Of a stretch of DNA of 64,000 bases, positions 15,054-23,914 are shown one piece after another. The DNA is taken from NCBI GenBank assembly GCA_045611685.1, contig JAZKXO010000079.1, positions 1 through 64,000 of the forward strand, read 5' to 3'. The notes under the pieces were generated by a model, which was not told where the DNA came from, ran no database searches, and saw only the letters and a program-made list of their open reading frames with translations. The translations under genes and the position numbers were made by a program. Position 1 is the first letter of the stretch. The number at the start of each line of letters is the position of its first letter. Source of the DNA: SIG701 sp045611685 (GTDB lineage Bacteria; Bacillota; Clostridia; Oscillospirales; CAG-272).

Positions 15054-16535
15054 ATGAAGTACGTAAGCACCCGCGACACAGAAAAAAATCCTCTTTCCGT
15101 TTTCTCAGCCGAAGCGATCAAGCGCGGCCTTGCCCCTGACAAGGGACTGTTCATGCCGACCGAGATTCCCACGCTTACAAAAGAAGATCTCAAAGTGCTC
15201 ATGAATATGCCCTACGCCGAGCGCGCGGCTGACATTCTCTCGCGTTTCCTGACCGATTACGATAAAGATGCACTCCTTGCCGACTGTCGCAGCGCCTACG
15301 CGGAGGATCGCTTCCCCGGCGGTGCTGCACCGCTCGTTGACATCGGCGGCGGCATTCATTCTCTCGAGCTTTGGCACGGCCCGACCTGCGCTTTCAAGGA
15401 TATGGCTCTCCAGATCATGCCGCGCCTTCTGTCCCGTGCGCTTACGATGACCGGTGAGAAGCGCCTGGCACACATTCTCGTCGCTACTTCCGGTGATACG
15501 GGTAAAGCCGCCCTTGAAGGGTACCGCGACGTTCCCGGCGTAAAGATCACCGTCTTCTATCCGGTTGACGGCGTCAGCACGATGCAGAAACGCCAGATGA
15601 CCACGCAGGAAGGCAAAAACGTAAACGTATGCGCCGTTCGCGGCAACTTTGACGATGCACAAAACGGCGTTAAGGCAATCTTTGCCGATGCCTCTCTCGC
15701 CGCACGTGCCGAGGAAAACGGATTCTTCTTCTCGAGCGCTAACTCGATCAACTGGGGTCGTCTCGCACCGCAGATCGTATACTACGTATCCGCTTACTGC
15801 GATCTCGTAAAGAACGGTACCATCGCCCTCGGCGATGAGGCAAACGTATGCGTTCCCACGGGCAACTTCGGCAACATTTTTGCCGCCTACATCGCCCGTG
15901 AAATGGGACTGCCGCTCGGGAAACTCATCTGCGCTTCCAACGCCAACTGCGTTTTGACCGACTTCATCCGCACCGGTGTATACGATCGAACCCGTCCGTT
16001 CTATAAGACGATGTCCCCCTCGATGGATATTCTGATCTCGTCGAACCTCGAGCGTCTCCTGTATCTCCTCGGCGGCGCTTCTCTCACGGCTGACTGCATG
16101 GCACAGCTTTCGGGAAACGGTAAGTATACAGCCCCTGCCGATCTTATGGAAAAACTGAGAACCGTATTTGCCGGCTATTACTGCACCGAAGAAGAAACAG
16201 CCAAGACAATCCGCGCTTCTTTTGAAGGACGCAAATATCTCTGTGACACGCATACTGCCGTCGGTCTCGGTGCCGCCCAAAAATATCGCGCCGATTCCGG
16301 CGATACGCGTCCGATCATTCTCGCATCCACCGCAAGCCCGTACAAATTCCCGGCGGACGTATGTGCTTCCCTCGGAAAGCCCGTCGACACCGACGAACCC
16401 GCTGAGATTCTGAATGCTCTCAAGACTGCCGGCGGCACGGAGATCCCCGCACCTCTCTCTCGTACTCTTACCTTGCCCGTACGCTTTACTAAAGTTGTGG
16501 ATGCCGCTGACATGCCGAACGTTATATTTGACTAA
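15054..16535 (+). CDS. thrC: Threonine synthase
   Basis: A 493-residue PLP-dependent threonine synthase converting O-phosphohomoserine to threonine. The PLP-binding Lys115 lies in HGPTCAFKDMA. The phosphate-binding loop is ATSGDTGKAA, and SANSINWGRLAPQ is the longer-type ThrC mark. Length matches the fungal/enterobacterial-type subgroup. The start ATG 15054 is 46 bp after the dipeptidase gene, with AAAGGAG 20 bp upstream, so the ribosome-binding site is somewhat distant. It is the last gene of the operon. Confidence 0.97.
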   Translation: MKYVSTRDTEKNPLSVFSAEAIKRGLAPDKGLFMPTEIPTLTKEDLKVLMNMPYAERAADILSRFLTDYDKDALLADCRSAYAEDRFPGGAAPLVDIGGGIHSLELWHGPTCAFKDMALQIMPRLLSRALTMTGEKRLAHILVATSGDTGKAALEGYRDVPGVKITVFYPVDGVSTMQKRQMTTQEGKNVNVCAVRGNFDDAQNGVKAIFADASLAARAEENGFFFSSANSINWGRLAPQIVYYVSAYCDLVKNGTIALGDEANVCVPTGNFGNIFAAYIAREMGLPLGKLICASNANCVLTDFIRTGVYDRTRPFYKTMSPSMDILISSNLERLLYLLGGASLTADCMAQLSGNGKYTAPADLMEKLRTVFAGYYCTEEETAKTIRASFEGRKYLCDTHTAVGLGAAQKYRADSGDTRPIILASTASPYKFPADVCASLGKPVDTDEPAEILNALKTAGGTEIPAPLSRTLTLPVRFTKVVDAADMPNVIFD

Positions 16536-16543
16536 GATAAAAA

Positions 16544-16570
16544 ACGTGCCGCTTTTGCGGCACGTTTTTA
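16544..16570. terminator. Bidirectional terminator after thrC
   Basis: ACGTGCCGC and GCGGCACGT form a perfect 9-bp stem with loop TTTT. The A-run and T-run serve thrC on the plus strand and the DUF1540 gene on the minus strand. Confidence 0.95.
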
Positions 16571-16575
16571 CGGGG

Positions 16576-16770
16576 TTACAGCGTTTTGGGCTTGAACGTG
16601 GCACAAACTGTCTCGCCCGACGTTTTAGCATAACCGGGTCCCACGGCGATCCGAGTGGCAGCGCAATATGCATCCCCATCGTGATACGCACAGTTTTTCA
16701 CGTCGCAAACAACGCCCTTCAAATGCTTATACCCTTTTCCCACGGGATTCATAGGTTTGGATTCAGACAT
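16576..16770 (-). CDS. DUF1540 domain protein
   Basis: A 64-residue protein with the DUF1540 pattern VVCDVKNCAYHDGDAYCAATRIAVG. Its four cysteines (the fourth near the C-terminus in ETVCATF) and the His probably bind a metal. The family is widespread in Firmicutes, especially spore formers, with no firm function. It stands alone between a shared terminator and the divergent phosphoesterase gene. Confidence 0.93.
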   Translation of the reverse strand: MSESKPMNPVGKGYKHLKGVVCDVKNCAYHDGDAYCAATRIAVGPGYAKTSGETVCATFKPKTL

Positions 16771-16870
16771 TTTTTCACCTGTCCTTTTGGCGTTTTATCG
16801 CCGAGTTTAGTCTCTCCCCCGTCTTTAAGATTATTCTATGAAAGGATTTCCGCTGAGCGGAGAATCAGTT

Positions 16871-17599
16871 ATGTCGCTCTTTTCAATCGCCGATTTGCAT
16901 CTTTCTCTCGCCGCCGATAAACCAATGGACGTATTCGGCTCCCGCTGGAAATCTTATACTGAAAAAATTGAAAATCGTTGGCGAGCTGTTGTAACATCCA
17001 ACGACACCGTGATCATCCCGGGCGATGTCTCCTGGGCAATGACACTCGAGGAAGCAAAAACGGATTTTCAGTTTATCGAAAGCCTGCCCGGCAAAAAACT
17101 GATCGGCAAGGGAAACCACGATTACTGGTGGTCCACCATGACAAAAATGCATCAGTATACAAAGGATTGCGGCTTTGAAACGATTGATTTTCTGTACAAC
17201 AATGCATTTTTATGTGAGGATTACATCGTGTGCGGCACGCGCGGGTGGTACGTGGAGGAACGCCTCCAAAACGCCTCCGAAAACGCCGATTACGAAAAAA
17301 TTGTGGCACGCGAGGCACAGCGTCTCACCCTCAGTCTGAAGGAAGCCGTCGCCCTCCGGGGAGACTGCGACAAAGCGATCCTCGCCTATCTCCATTTCCC
17401 GCCGGTGTTCAGAAACTTCGTCTGTCGGGAACTGGTGGACGTTCTCCACGAATATGGGGTGAAAAACTGCTATTTCGGACATATTCACGGCGTTTACAAC
17501 GTTCCGAGATCCACCGTTTTCGAAGGGATCAACATGACGCTTATTTCCGCCGATTTTCTTGATTTTATCCCTATGATCACAATGCCGTGCGACTATTGA
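16871..17599 (+). CDS. Metallophosphoesterase
   Basis: A 242-residue calcineurin-like phosphoesterase. Its metal-binding motifs run in order: SIADLHLS (D-x-H), IIPGDVSW (GD), GKGNHDYW (GNHD) and FGHIHG (GHxH). This is the group often annotated as cytosolic metallophosphoesterase with unknown substrate. ATG 16871 is used because CGGAGA lies 7 bp upstream; a longer in-frame start 11 codons earlier is less supported. It is followed by the tig promoter. Confidence 0.93.
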   Translation: MSLFSIADLHLSLAADKPMDVFGSRWKSYTEKIENRWRAVVTSNDTVIIPGDVSWAMTLEEAKTDFQFIESLPGKKLIGKGNHDYWWSTMTKMHQYTKDCGFETIDFLYNNAFLCEDYIVCGTRGWYVEERLQNASENADYEKIVAREAQRLTLSLKEAVALRGDCDKAILAYLHFPPVFRNFVCRELVDVLHEYGVKNCYFGHIHGVYNVPRSTVFEGINMTLISADFLDFIPMITMPCDY

Positions 17600-17673
17600 G
17601 AGGAAAAATCGTATTTTTCATCATTTTGAATAGTTTTTCACGGAAGAATCGAAAAGATTTTTCACTTTAATCA

Positions 17674-17702
17674 TTGACAGAATCGAAAAAAAAAAGTACA
17701 AT
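17674..17702 (+). promoter_or_regulatory. Promoter of tig
   Basis: TTGACA (17674-17679), 17 bp, TACAAT (17697-17702), with a spacer rich in A. Confidence 0.88.
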
Positions 17703-17735
17703 ATTAAGAGATATTATTCTGGAGGAAAATGACCA

Positions 17736-19034
17736 ATGAGTTTGAAAAACAACGAGCTCATCGAAAAAAATCAGTATGAGCTCACTTTTGATGTGGATAA
17801 GGCTACCTTTGATGCAGCCGTAGATCGCGCCTACAAGAAAGCCGTAAAGAAGATCAACATCCCCGGCTTCCGCCGCGGCAAGGCACCGAAGTCTGTCGTT
17901 GAAAAAATGTACGGTAAGGGTGTTTTCTATGAAGATGCCATCAATGACATTCTCCCCGCCGCTTACAGCGAGGCTGCCAAGGAATCCGGCCTGACTATCG
18001 TAAGCCAGCCTGAATTCGACGTTGAGACCATCGACGACAACGGCGTAGTTTTCAAGGCAAAGGTTTTCGTGAAGCCCGAGGTACAGATCAAGGATTACAC
18101 CGGCATCAAAGTTGATCGCACGATCGTTCCCGTTACCGATGCAGACGTCGATGCTGAGATCGCCAAGGTGCAGAGCCGCAACTCCCGTATGGTTGACGTA
18201 ACCGACCGCGCAGCACAGAACGATGATATCGTGAACATTGATTTCGAAGGCTTTGCGGACGGCGTTGCTTTTGACGGCGGCAAGGCAGAAGGTCATGATC
18301 TGAAACTCGGTTCCGGTCAATTTATCCCCGGCTTTGAGGAGCAGATCGTCGGCCACAATATCGGTGATGCATTTGACGTAAACGTTACCTTCCCCACCGA
18401 GTATCACGCAGAGAATCTCGCAGGCAAGGAAGCCGTATTTAAAGTAAAACTGAACGGCATCAAGTTCAACGAACTGCCTGCTTTGGACGATGAATTCGTA
18501 CGCGATGTTTCTGAATTCAATACCCTTGATGAATACAAGGCTGACATTCTGGCAAAACTTACCGAGAAAAACCAGAAAACTGCTGATAACGAGGTAGAAG
18601 ACGCACTTCTGAATGCGCTGATCGAAAAGCTCGAGGCCGACATTCCGGAAGCTATGTTCGAAACCGAGACCGAGAACTACGTACGCGATTACGACAACCG
18701 TCTCCGTATGCAGGGACTCGACCTCTCCACCTACTTCCAGTACACCGGCATGAATCTCGACACGCTCCGTGAGCAGATGCGTCCGCAGGCTGAAAGGCAG
18801 GTCAAGACTCGTCTGGCACTCGAAAAGATCGCAGAACTTGAGAAATTCACCGTCGCCGCTGAGGAGACTGAGGAAGAGTACAAGCGCATCGCTGAGGCGT
18901 ACAACATGGAGATCGACCGCGTGAAGGAAATGGTTGAGGTTGAAGCACTCAATGCAGATCTTCTCGTAAAGAAGGCTTCCGATTTCGTTAAGGAAAAGGC
19001 AGTCGTAACCGACGTTGCTCCCAAAGCAGAATAA
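17736..19034 (+). CDS. tig: Trigger factor (peptidyl-prolyl isomerase chaperone)
   Basis: A 432-residue trigger factor that binds the ribosome at the exit tunnel and assists nascent chains. The N-terminal domain carries the ribosome-docking signature GFRRGKAP. A central FKBP-type isomerase domain follows (about residues 150-240, VNIDFEGFADG...FIPGFEEQIVG). The C-terminal region is a helical chaperone domain. The start has GGAGG 10 bp upstream. It is followed by clpP and clpX, the common tig-clpP-clpX order. Confidence 0.98.
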   Translation: MSLKNNELIEKNQYELTFDVDKATFDAAVDRAYKKAVKKINIPGFRRGKAPKSVVEKMYGKGVFYEDAINDILPAAYSEAAKESGLTIVSQPEFDVETIDDNGVVFKAKVFVKPEVQIKDYTGIKVDRTIVPVTDADVDAEIAKVQSRNSRMVDVTDRAAQNDDIVNIDFEGFADGVAFDGGKAEGHDLKLGSGQFIPGFEEQIVGHNIGDAFDVNVTFPTEYHAENLAGKEAVFKVKLNGIKFNELPALDDEFVRDVSEFNTLDEYKADILAKLTEKNQKTADNEVEDALLNALIEKLEADIPEAMFETETENYVRDYDNRLRMQGLDLSTYFQYTGMNLDTLREQMRPQAERQVKTRLALEKIAELEKFTVAAEETEEEYKRIAEAYNMEIDRVKEMVEVEALNADLLVKKASDFVKEKAVVTDVAPKAE

Positions 19035-19050
19035 TTTCTGACATACATCC

Positions 19051-19079
19051 ATTACCGCTGTCCAAAAAACAGCGGTAAT
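19051..19079 (+). terminator. Hairpin between tig and clpP
   Basis: A perfect 11-bp inverted repeat ATTACCGCTGT / ACAGCGGTAAT without a good T-run. It may be a weak terminator or an mRNA-stabilising or processing structure between tig and clpP. Confidence 0.5.
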
Positions 19080-19171
19080 GATTCTATCAGGCACTTTTTC
19101 GAGTTTATTCCCTCTTTTTTGCATTATAAATGCACAAACATCATTTAACCGACGTGAAAGGTGGTATTATA

Positions 19172-19756
19172 ATGGCACTGGTACCAATGGTTATCGAGCA
19201 GACCAGCCGCGGCGAGCGTTCTTACGATATCTACTCCCGCCTATTGAATGACCGTATTATCTTTTTGCACGACGAAGTAAACGACGTAACAGCATCGCTC
19301 GTCGTGGCACAGCTTCTCTTCCTCGAAGCGCAGGATCCCGACAAGGATATAAGCCTCTATATTAACTCTCCCGGCGGCTCCGTATCGGCAGGCATGGCGA
19401 TCTATGACACGATGAATTTCATCAAATGCGACGTGTCTACCATCTGCGTCGGTATGGCTGCCAGCATGGGCGCCTTCCTCCTTTCCTCCGGCGCTAAAGG
19501 GAAACGCCTTGCTCTCCCGAACAGCGAGATCATGATCCATCAGCCGCTGGGCGGCATGCAGGGTCAGGCATCCGATATCAAAATCCATGCAGATCACATT
19601 CTCAAAACGAGAGATACGCTGAACCGCATTCTCGCTGAAAATACCGGAAAATCCCTCAAAGTGATTGCGCAGGACACCGAGCGCGACAATTTCATGAGCG
19701 CGGCTGAGGCCGCAGCATACGGACTGATCGATCGCGTGATCGACAAACGTCCGTAA
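19172..19756 (+). CDS. clpP: ATP-dependent Clp protease proteolytic subunit
   Basis: A 194-residue ClpP, the serine peptidase ring that pairs with ClpX. The catalytic Ser is in GMAASMGAF, the His in IMIHQPLGG and the Asp in QDTERDNF. ATG 19172 gives the canonical MALVPMVIEQTSRGERSYDIYSRLL-type start, split here as MALVPMVIEQ and TSRGERSYDI, and has AAAGGTGG upstream. A longer reading to 19130 has no ribosome-binding site. It is 37 bp before clpX. Confidence 0.98.
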   Translation: MALVPMVIEQTSRGERSYDIYSRLLNDRIIFLHDEVNDVTASLVVAQLLFLEAQDPDKDISLYINSPGGSVSAGMAIYDTMNFIKCDVSTICVGMAASMGAFLLSSGAKGKRLALPNSEIMIHQPLGGMQGQASDIKIHADHILKTRDTLNRILAENTGKSLKVIAQDTERDNFMSAAEAAAYGLIDRVIDKRP

Positions 19757-19793
19757 TCCGTTTACACCTTAGGCCATCGAAAGGATTTCCCAT

Positions 19794-21086
19794 ATGTCTC
19801 AAAATAACACCCCGGGCGGCTCTGACCAGAAACTGCGTCGCTGCTCTTTCTGCGGCCGCACGGAACATCAGGTTCTGTTCCTCATCCCCTCTTCAAGCGG
19901 GGCGTGCATCTGCGACAACTGTGTAGAAGCATGCAGTGAACTGATCTTTGAACAGACACATCAGCCCACCTCCTCGGGCTGTCAACTCTCACGGGAATCT
20001 CTGCCCACACCCAGAGAGATCAAAGAAACGCTTGACGAGTACATCATCGGTCAGGACGATGCAAAAATCGCGCTGTCCGTAGCTGTGTACAATCATTACA
20101 AGCGGCTCCTCTACAATCAGAAAAAGAGCGGCGCGAAGGACGAAGCCGCCGAAGATACGGTGGATATCCAAAAAAGCAACGTACTCCTCATCGGTCCCAC
20201 CGGTGTGGGTAAAACGTATCTCGCACAGACGCTCGCAAAAACGCTGCACGTTCCTTTTGCTATCGCAGATGCAACGACGCTCACGGAAGCCGGCTACGTC
20301 GGCGAGGACGTCGAAAATATCCTTCTTCGCCTCATACAGGCGGCTGACTACAATATTGAAGCCGCAGAGCACGGCATCATCTACATCGACGAGATCGACA
20401 AGATCTCCCGCAAGAGTGAGAACCCCTCAATCACCCGCGATGTATCAGGCGAGGGCGTACAGCAGGCGCTTCTCAAAATCCTCGAAGGTACCGTCTCCAA
20501 CGTACCTCCGCAGGGCGGCAGAAAGCACCCGAATCAAGAATTCATCCAGATCAACACGGAGAACATTCTCTTTATCTGCGGCGGTGCTTTCGACGGGCTG
20601 GAGAAAGTAATCGAACGCCGCTCCGCCAAGACCTCTATCGGCTTCGGCGGTGAGGTAAAGGGTAAGAAAGAGCATGCGAAGTCGGAGATTTTCAAGGACG
20701 TCGCCGCGCACGATATCGTGAAGTTCGGTCTCATCCCCGAGCTTGTCGGACGCTTGCCGGTTATCGTGCCTCTCCAGAATCTTGATGCAGATGCGCTCGT
20801 GCGCATCCTTGCCGAGCCGAAAAACTCGCTCACAAAGCAGTATACGAAGCTCTTTGAGATGGACGACGTAAAACTGACGTTTGAAAAGGGCGCGCTTCGC
20901 GCGATTGCCGATAAAGCGATCGAACGCGAAACAGGCGCGCGCGGACTTCGCTCCATTCTTGAAGAGAGCATGACCGCGATCATGTACGATATTCCGTCCC
21001 GTGCGGACGTTTCCGAAGTGGTCATCACAGCAAACTGTATTAAGAAAAAAGCCGCGCCCAAACTTATCATGAAATCCGATTCATAA
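19794..21086 (+). CDS. clpX: ATP-dependent Clp protease ATP-binding subunit ClpX
   Basis: A 430-residue AAA+ unfoldase. The N-terminal zinc-binding domain has two CxxC pairs (CSFCGRT and CDNC). Walker A is GPTGVGKT, Walker B is YIDEIDK, and the ClpP-contacting loop is SIGFGGEV. The C-terminal domain has RETGARGLRSI. It recognises tagged or unfolded substrates and feeds them to ClpP encoded just upstream. Confidence 0.98.
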   Translation: MSQNNTPGGSDQKLRRCSFCGRTEHQVLFLIPSSSGACICDNCVEACSELIFEQTHQPTSSGCQLSRESLPTPREIKETLDEYIIGQDDAKIALSVAVYNHYKRLLYNQKKSGAKDEAAEDTVDIQKSNVLLIGPTGVGKTYLAQTLAKTLHVPFAIADATTLTEAGYVGEDVENILLRLIQAADYNIEAAEHGIIYIDEIDKISRKSENPSITRDVSGEGVQQALLKILEGTVSNVPPQGGRKHPNQEFIQINTENILFICGGAFDGLEKVIERRSAKTSIGFGGEVKGKKEHAKSEIFKDVAAHDIVKFGLIPELVGRLPVIVPLQNLDADALVRILAEPKNSLTKQYTKLFEMDDVKLTFEKGALRAIADKAIERETGARGLRSILEESMTAIMYDIPSRADVSEVVITANCIKKKAAPKLIMKSDS

Positions 21087-21092
21087 ACGAAA

Positions 21093-21125
21093 ACTCTCCC
21101 CTGCTAAAGCAGAGGAGAGTTTTTA
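21093..21125. terminator. Bidirectional terminator after clpX
   Basis: ACTCTCCCCTGC and GCAGAGGAGAGT pair with one mismatch around TAAA, followed by TTTTT. It ends clpX and, in the other direction, the histidine kinase gene. Confidence 0.92.
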
Positions 21126-21130
21126 TACAT

Positions 21131-22996
21131 TTACAGAACAGGAAAACAAATCGTTACCTTGAACAGATCTCCGTCTATCGTAATATCAAACGTACCGCCT
21201 TGCAGTTCGGTCAAACTGCGTGCGATAGACAGACCAAGCCCACTCCCTTCCGTATGACGGGAAGCATCACCGCGCACAAAGCGTTCGCTCAGTTCATCGG
21301 CTTCAATCTCGAGTTGAGCTCGAGAAATGTTCCGAAAAACGATTACTGCCTCCCCATTATCGACCTCACATGTAAAATACGCACGGGCGGATGGAAGCCC
21401 GTATTTGCGGATGTTCGTAAACAGGTTATCGAATACACGCCACAAAAGTCTGCCGTCTGCCGTAATAACCGGATTTTCTTCGGAGAGACGAATAACCGGT
21501 TCAATCCCCGCCGCACGAAGAGCGTCTTTATGCTCCCCGACCGCCTGCGAAAGAAGGATGTTCACGTCCGTCGGCTGGGGATTGCACGGCATACAACCGG
21601 AGGAGGCCTTTGATGCTTCGATCAGATCTTCCGTAAGTTTTTTGAGCCGCATAGATTGATGCTCCAAAATCTCCAAATATTCGGGCGCATCCGGAGAATC
21701 CAGCCCGCCCGCCTTCAACAGGTCCACATAATTCACGATCGACGTCAACGGCGTTTTAATATCGTGCGAAACATTAGTGATAAGTTCCGCCTTCATACGC
21801 TCCGATTTCATCCGTTCTTCCACGGCGCGGTTTAGTCCTGCTCGCAAATTGTTCAAAGCCTCACCATGCCGCCGAAAATACGGCGGCATATACCGCGTAT
21901 CAACCTGATAGTTCGTATTGCCTGCCGCCAACTCTTCTCCTGCCTTTTGAAGTCTCCGCATCATTCGTACCGTCCAAATCAAAAGTACCGCTAGTATCGG
22001 ACGCGTAAAACACCAAAAGGCGATATTTACTTCACGTGCGCTTGCGAGAAAAACGAATTCACACAAGCACCAGAGAAGGAATCCGAGCGCTGATTTCCAA
22101 AAGATCGGCCATTCTGAGAGCGCGGACAGAAGCATACGAGCACCGCGCCAAAGAAGTTTCAGTATACGGTATATGATCGTATTTTTCAAAAACGTTTTGG
22201 CTTTGATCCTTACAGCGAGCGTCGTTAAGAGTTGTACAAGAAGTACAACCCAGACAATGCAGGCGATCGCCGCATAGATGAAAAGATCCACACCGTTGTA
22301 GAAATACATATCACTGATTGCCAGCGTAAACATAAAGAGAAAAAAGTACGCCGCGGCGACGATTTCAAGTGGTAGCCGATCAAACATTCGAAGGAATATT
22401 CCCTCCGTACCGCGCCGATGCCCTGCGGCACACAGAAACAAAACAATCAAAAGGATGGACACAAGAAACGCCCCGATTCCTGTCCATATGAGGGCATACC
22501 GTGCGTTGATACAGAAATCCGTCAGGCCAAGCGCATAATAAAATGCGTCCTTGGCTGAAAGCTCCTCCTGCAGATACGAGGTAATGACTACGTTCTGATA
22601 GCGATTATCCTCCAAGAAAACTCGGTAAATGGAGGAAAACTCGTAACTGTACGCCCCGCTTTTATAATTCTGCAAGATCTCTTCGCCGGTTTCTTCCAAA
22701 ACCGCCCGAACCGAAAGATTCGTATTTTTCCGCGAAGTCTGTATCTCATAACTTTCCAAGAGAATTCCCTGTCCGTTCTCTTCCAAAATAGCATACACAT
22801 AATTGTAGAACACATTGGACTTCATGTGGTAAACGCTCTCAGCAACGTTCTGCCGCAGAATAATTCCCCCATCCAGATAAACACTGTTTTCTTCCATGAC
22901 CAGAACCGCGGCTGCGGAAAGAAATACCGTGATCAGCATCAAAATCAAGAGAAACACGACACTCGCTTTTGCACCTTTACGTTCAAGAATTCTCAT
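21131..22996 (-). CDS. Sensor histidine kinase with multi-helix membrane domain
   Basis: A 621-residue kinase. The first membrane segment is at about residues 12-34 and an extracytoplasmic region of about 130 residues follows. A block of further membrane helices (about 168-345) precedes the cytoplasmic part. The phospho-acceptor is His411 in NVSHDIKTPLTSI. The ATP-binding boxes are FDNLFTNIRKYG (N), and EGSGLGLSIAR (G). The N box lacks the standard NLLxNAxKY spelling but is recognisable. It overlaps the response-regulator stop by 4 bp and is cotranscribed with it. The architecture resembles large VanS-like sensors of Clostridia; the signal is unknown. Confidence 0.94.
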   Translation of the reverse strand: MRILERKGAKASVVFLLILMLITVFLSAAAVLVMEENSVYLDGGIILRQNVAESVYHMKSNVFYNYVYAILEENGQGILLESYEIQTSRKNTNLSVRAVLEETGEEILQNYKSGAYSYEFSSIYRVFLEDNRYQNVVITSYLQEELSAKDAFYYALGLTDFCINARYALIWTGIGAFLVSILLIVLFLCAAGHRRGTEGIFLRMFDRLPLEIVAAAYFFLFMFTLAISDMYFYNGVDLFIYAAIACIVWVVLLVQLLTTLAVRIKAKTFLKNTIIYRILKLLWRGARMLLSALSEWPIFWKSALGFLLWCLCEFVFLASAREVNIAFWCFTRPILAVLLIWTVRMMRRLQKAGEELAAGNTNYQVDTRYMPPYFRRHGEALNNLRAGLNRAVEERMKSERMKAELITNVSHDIKTPLTSIVNYVDLLKAGGLDSPDAPEYLEILEHQSMRLKKLTEDLIEASKASSGCMPCNPQPTDVNILLSQAVGEHKDALRAAGIEPVIRLSEENPVITADGRLLWRVFDNLFTNIRKYGLPSARAYFTCEVDNGEAVIVFRNISRAQLEIEADELSERFVRGDASRHTEGSGLGLSIARSLTELQGGTFDITIDGDLFKVTICFPVL

Positions 22997-23688
22997 TTTC
23001 TTCCCTCCTCCATTTTATAACCTTGTCCCCAAACCACTTTGATATAGCGCGGTTCAGCCGGCGTAATTTCGAGTTTCTCTCTGAGGTGACGGATATGCAC
23101 GGCTACTGCGTTCTCAGCCCCATACGGCTCTTCACCCCAAACACGGCGGTAGATCTCTTTGGGCGAAAAGACGTGCCCTGCATTCTCAATAAGGAGCCGT
23201 AAAATATCGTATTCCCGCGGCGTAAGAGATACTGCGTCTCCATCAAGGGTGACCTGTTTGGCATCATCATCCAACGAAATGCCGCCCACGGTCATTTGCG
23301 ATGCCTTTCTCGATCCACAACCAAGATTCAAATACCGTCTCAACTGGGAACGTACTCTTGCCAACAGTTCCACCGGATTAAACGGCTTTGTAACGTAATC
23401 ATCTGCCCCTACGTTGAGTCCGAGCACCTTATCCGTATCCTCCGATTTTGCCGTCAAGAGGATGATCGGCACGTTCGAACTTTCACGCAGTTTTGTCATG
23501 GCGGTAATACCGTCCATACCCGGCATCATAATGTCCATAAGAACGAGATGAATTTCTTCCCGTGCGGCAATTACGAGCGCTTCGTCTCCGTTTGCTGCCT
23601 CGTATACCCTATATCCGTCGGACGTTAAATAGATCCGAAGCGCACTGCGGATATCTTTTTCATCATCACAGATCAGTATGTTATACAT
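22993..23688 (-). CDS. OmpR-family response regulator
   Basis: A 231-residue regulator with an N-terminal receiver domain (acidic residues DDE at 8-10, phospho-acceptor Asp52 in VLMDIMMPG, Lys101 in YVTKPF). The C-terminal winged-helix DNA-binding domain has LTPREYDILRLL and VWGEEPYGAENAVAVHIRHLR. This is the VanR/PhoB-like type. It is the first gene of the pair. Direct TTAAGAA repeats upstream of its own promoter suggest autoregulation. Confidence 0.96.
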   Translation of the reverse strand: MYNILICDDEKDIRSALRIYLTSDGYRVYEAANGDEALVIAAREEIHLVLMDIMMPGMDGITAMTKLRESSNVPIILLTAKSEDTDKVLGLNVGADDYVTKPFNPVELLARVRSQLRRYLNLGCGSRKASQMTVGGISLDDDAKQVTLDGDAVSLTPREYDILRLLIENAGHVFSPKEIYRRVWGEEPYGAENAVAVHIRHLREKLEITPAEPRYIKVVWGQGYKMEEGRK

Positions 23689-23763
23689 GCTCTTTCCTCG
23701 CTTTATACTTTATGCCTTTTGTGAAATGGATCTTCATCCGGAGCCTTTTCCCTATCTGCCTCT

Positions 23764-23822
23764 ATTATACAACAAACAGATTTAAGAAAAAAGATACCGG
23801 CACATTAAGAATTTATTAAGAA
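23764..23822 (-). promoter_or_regulatory. Autoregulated promoter with direct repeats
   Basis: Minus strand. The -10 TATAAT is at 23769-23764, and the -35 position is a poor T-run. Upstream, TTCTTAA occurs at 23822-23816 and 23811-23805 (11 bp apart) and again at 23788-23782. The 11 and 23 bp spacings put them on one face of the helix, as expected for a dimeric OmpR-type activator. Confidence 0.65.
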
Positions 23823-23882
23823 AAAAACTCCTATGAGGCTTCTCGTCCGCTTCATCGCTAAATGAGAAAAACACATAGGAGT
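23821..23882 (-). terminator. Terminator of the miaA-thioesterase operon
   Basis: On the minus strand, ACTCCTATG pairs with CATAGGAGT across a 38-nt loop and is followed by TTTTTTT. A smaller inner stem is possible. The left end touches the direct repeats of the two-component promoter. Confidence 0.75.
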
Positions 23883-23914
23883 ATTCAAAAAGTCAAAAAG
23901 GAAGTTTTATTCCG

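Noticed and set aside
15105..16691. A 528-codon open frame on the minus strand opposite thrC
   Set aside because: It is a mirror of the GC-rich third positions of thrC, with no ribosome-binding site and no recognisable domain. The same applies to long antisense frames opposite tig (17667-19124), rbgA/lepB (11426-12808), the symporter (7596-8672) and the citrate synthase (36950-38242).
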